Source: Vibrio jasicida CAIM 1864 = LMG 25398 (GTDB lineage Bacteria > Pseudomonadota > Gammaproteobacteria > Enterobacterales > Vibrionaceae). From it: a stretch of 37,781 nt of DNA. Positions 35,887 to 37,781 of this stretch are shown in pieces. The notes under the pieces were generated by a model. That model worked only from the letters and a program-made list of their open reading frames with translations. It was not told where the DNA came from and made no database searches. Location of the stretch: the NCBI RefSeq assembly GCF_000400365.1, contig NZ_BAOG01000033.1, positions 1 through 37,781 on the forward strand, written 5' to 3'. A program made the translations under genes and the position numbers. Positions within the stretch are counted from its first letter, which is position 1; every line of letters starts with the position of its first letter.

Positions 35887-36882
35887 GTGAATTACAAACA
35901 AATGATTTTGTTCGCGATTTCTGTTTTTGCACTCTCCCCAGTTTTGGCACAAGAGGCTCAGCAAGTCGACGAACCCGAGAAAGGCGTTATCGATACTTTG
36001 GTATCCAATGGGTTGTATTTTCAAGTGGGAGGGGGACTCGCTCAGTTTAAAGACGATCCTTACAAGCACGACAACGACATCACCAGTTTGAAGTACAGCT
36101 TAGGTATCTCGACGCAGTCTTTTGACTATGAGTTAGGCTATCGCAGCTTATCGGACGGCAATGGTTTTGACATGAAAGGTTTGGACATTCTCGCCAAACA
36201 CAAATGGTCACTGTGGCGCGATGGTGGTTTGTTTGCTGGTGTGGGTGGCTACGTCTACAACGCCGACATGGACAAGCCTCAGTTAGATTCACCGACAGAA
36301 ACCAGCGGCGTGGCACCGTACTTGTCGGTGGGCGGTTACTATGCTCTGAGTGAGTACATCGACGTCTCGTTGCAATTCGACAATCTGTTTAATGTCAGTG
36401 TGCTCGATCAGTACTACGACAAAAAAGACACCAAGCAGTTGCGTCAGGTGAACTTGTCTCTGGTGCTTCATCCGTGGTCGAGCAGCAGTTACGATCCGCA
36501 ACCTATTGAGCACATAGAGGATACGCCAGAAGAGCAAACCGTGATTCTAGCGGAGAACAGTCCGGTTTATAGCTATGACGATGCATCGCTCAACCCAGAG
36601 ATGGAAGCTCAGTTGATGCAGTTGGCCACTCGAATTACTGAGTTGGAAAGCTATGAAGTGGTGGTGACAGGAGGGGCAGACAGTAAGCCTGCTTATCTGG
36701 AGTACAACAATCACTTAGCGAAAGAGCGAGCAAAAGTCGTGGCGGATTTCTTGATTTTGCACGGCGTGAAAGCGAACAACATTCGTCTTGAGACGTCAGT
36801 CATTGAACAAGAACATCGCGAGCAAGCCGCGCGCAAAGTCGAAATTACGGTCAATGGAACCGAATTGGTTGTGCCAGAATAA
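35887..36882 (+). CDS. OmpA-family outer membrane protein of the fimbrial operon
   Basis: The start is taken as GTG 35887, right after AGGGGAAGG, giving a good signal peptide (MNYKQMILFAISVFALSPVLA). The frame is open further upstream, but that part overlaps the tip gene. The 331-residue protein has an eight-strand OmpA-like beta-barrel (about 33-195) and a C-terminal OmpA domain (about 215-331). Residues matching the peptidoglycan-contact pair, Asp265 and Arg281 (GGADSK...AKERAKVVADFL), are kept. It is the last gene of the fimbrial operon, and an OmpA partner is unusual in chaperone-usher operons. It could anchor the fimbriae or the usher to the cell wall. A terminator follows. Confidence 0.87.
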   Translation: MNYKQMILFAISVFALSPVLAQEAQQVDEPEKGVIDTLVSNGLYFQVGGGLAQFKDDPYKHDNDITSLKYSLGISTQSFDYELGYRSLSDGNGFDMKGLDILAKHKWSLWRDGGLFAGVGGYVYNADMDKPQLDSPTETSGVAPYLSVGGYYALSEYIDVSLQFDNLFNVSVLDQYYDKKDTKQLRQVNLSLVLHPWSSSSYDPQPIEHIEDTPEEQTVILAENSPVYSYDDASLNPEMEAQLMQLATRITELESYEVVVTGGADSKPAYLEYNNHLAKERAKVVADFLILHGVKANNIRLETSVIEQEHREQAARKVEITVNGTELVVPE

Positions 36883-36909
36883 GAACCTTCTTCGTTTCTG
36901 ACTGACAAT

Positions 36910-36941
36910 AAAAATCCCTCGCCAATCGACGAGGGATTTTT
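36910..36941. terminator. Bidirectional intrinsic terminator
   Basis: AAAAATCCCTCG (36910-36921) and CGAGGGATTTTT (36930-36941) form a perfect 12-bp stem with an eight-base loop. It ends the plus-strand fimbrial operon and the minus-strand DUF2541-like gene. Confidence 0.93.
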
Positions 36942-36995
36942 GTATTCGTAGAGAGGAGGATACTCATCCCTTTTGAATGTCGAGATCAGTAACGA

Positions 36996-37382
36996 TTAAT
37001 CGTTCTTCTCTTTACCGTAAACGCGCACGCCCGCTTTAGAGCCTTCTGAGTTACCGTATACTTCGATGTTTTTCACACAGCGACGGTAACCGAAGTAACG
37101 CCAGTCGGTCATCTTGTCTTTCTTTAGATCACGGTGGAAGCGAATGGTTTTCTCGTCACCGTTTTGGAATCGCACAACGACCTTTCTTAGTTCTAGGTCT
37201 TTCTCTGCTTTCACTTTGATCGCGTTGGTGTTGCGGCAAATCACCATTGGGATTTTTGCAGCTAGGTTACCGTGCTCAAGCAAGATAGTACGACCTAAAG
37301 TGAATTTATCGTCTGCGTGTGCAGGAGCGATAAGTGTTGTTGCAGCCAATGCTGCCGTGATAATAGCGGTATAAATTCTCAT
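36996..37382 (-). CDS. DUF2541-like secreted protein
   Basis: The 128-residue protein has a signal peptide (MRIYTAIITAALAATTLIAPAHA). The mature part has KIPMVICRNTNAIKVKAEKDLELRKVVVRF, DWRYFGYRRCVKNIEVYG and two cysteines, a pattern like the DUF2541 family (E. coli YaaI-type) of periplasmic proteins without known function. Length fits (about 130). No strong ribosome binding site precedes the ATG at 37382. It is convergent with the fimbrial operon, and its other side is divergent from the segment that holds a short ORF. Confidence 0.75.
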   Translation of the reverse strand: MRIYTAIITAALAATTLIAPAHADDKFTLGRTILLEHGNLAAKIPMVICRNTNAIKVKAEKDLELRKVVVRFQNGDEKTIRFHRDLKKDKMTDWRYFGYRRCVKNIEVYGNSEGSKAGVRVYGKEKND

Positions 37383-37552
37383 TTAAAAAATCACCAAAAC
37401 ACAGGAGCGCGAATCATAGTCGAGCTCAATAAAATTCAGCTAGCAATATTTTTCTTTGTGAATGAAATTTCACAGTCCGCTGACTTTGATTGCATAAATG
37501 TGAGAATTTAACGTGTGGGAGAAAAAGTAAGTAGCGGTTTGGGGTAGAAGAT

Positions 37553-37606
37553 ATGAACCCATCGATGCCACAAGAGTTGTTGGAAAGCACAGAGGCCAAG
37601 ATTTGA
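37553..37606 (+). CDS. Possible 17-residue small ORF
   Basis: ATG at 37553 opens a 17-codon frame (MNPSMPQELLESTEAKI) with a stop at 37606 and a terminator 9 bases later. No clear Shine-Dalgarno or homologue is known to me. It may be a small peptide, part of a small RNA, or chance. Confidence 0.2.
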   Translation: MNPSMPQELLESTEAKI

Positions 37607-37614
37607 ATCAAAAC

Positions 37615-37637
37615 AAGGGCACGGAATGTGCCCTTTT
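37615..37637. terminator. Intrinsic terminator before the GH3-like gene end
   Basis: AAGGGCAC (37615-37622) and GTGCCCTT (37628-37635) form an 8-bp stem with a five-base loop, followed by TT on the plus strand and by GTTTT on the minus strand. It most likely ends the minus-strand GH3-like gene. Confidence 0.8.
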
Positions 37638-37661
37638 ATGTTTAGGTTTTACTGGGGAGGC

Positions 37662-37781
37662 TTAGTAGGAAAGGCCATGTCCTATTGGATATTTCACTTC
37701 ACCCAACACAGTGTTTCCATCTTCATCGAGCTCTATCTCATAGACATTGACTGGGAGTCGTCCTTTTGGCTTGTTTACCCC
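37662..37781 (-). CDS. Partial C-terminus of a GH3 beta-glucosidase-like protein
   Basis: The last 39 codons of a gene running off the right edge read in one open frame with a TAA stop (37662-37664). The peptide contains KPKGRLPV and ends VKYPIGHGLSY. A 'GRLPV ... YPFGYGLSY' combination is a well-known signature near the end of the C-terminal domain of glycoside hydrolase family 3 enzymes (beta-glucosidases and relatives). Ending right after GLSY suggests a form without the C-terminal fibronectin-III-like domain, as in the exo-1,3/1,4-glucosidase subgroup. The substrate is unknown. Only this fragment is visible. Confidence 0.7.
   Translation of the reverse strand, partial: GVNKPKGRLPVNVYEIELDEDGNTVLGEVKYPIGHGLSY

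Overview
The window looks like chromosomal DNA of a marine Vibrio, probably of the Harveyi/parahaemolyticus-alginolyticus type. The reasons are moderate G+C, typical gammaproteobacterial ribosome binding sites, several short proteins of types I associate with Vibrio (DUF2999-like, DUF3297-like, DUF2541-like), and dense genes with compact intrinsic terminators. Species assignment is inference. I see no rRNA, tRNA, CRISPR array or insertion sequence.

Layout. (1) 1-5479: regulators and small metabolism. Two divergent AraC-family regulators are followed by a GNAT acetyltransferase, a DUF2999-like protein, a MATE efflux pump and a third AraC regulator. (2) 5550-9881 (minus): a three-gene ABC ATPase / FtsX-type permease / AttH-CrtC-like lipoprotein operon. 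(3) 10108-10353: a DUF3297-like gene. (4) 10588-19765 (plus): an N-acetylgalactosamine (aga) catabolic cluster. Two AgaR-like DeoR repressors are followed by kbaZ, agaS, the four PTS parts IIB-IIC-IID-IIA, agaA and kbaY. Together they would import GalNAc as GalNAc-6-P, deacetylate it, deaminate/isomerise it to tagatose-6-P and cleave tagatose-1,6-bisphosphate. The tagatose-6-P kinase is not in the window. The gap before the second repressor is full of CGAAAG/CTTTCG motifs that look like an AgaR operator array. (5) 19889-28161: mixed genes. These are an unknown 128-residue protein, a U32 'peptidase' of the Fe-S rRNA/tRNA hydroxylase type, a DUF302 protein, a six-repeat cysteine-rich protein, an M16 metallopeptidase lipoprotein, a ferredoxin-like protein and a Spy/CpxP-like periplasmic protein. 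(6) 28730-36882 (plus): the most interesting block. A tyrosine recombinase without an N-terminal core-binding domain and an HTH protein with an unrecognised C-terminal domain precede a complete chaperone-usher fimbrial operon (major pilin, usher, chaperone, two-domain tip protein) that ends with an OmpA-family outer membrane protein. The leader DNA of the pilin gene holds several dyads and repeats that could be operator or recombination sites. (7) 36996-37781: a DUF2541-like secreted protein and, at the right edge, the C-terminal tail of a probable GH3 beta-glucosidase.

The strongest leads are the recombinase-linked fimbrial locus (possible FimB/FimE-like phase switch), the six-repeat Cys protein with alternating 49/51-residue periodicity, and the doubled AgaR repressors with their operator array.
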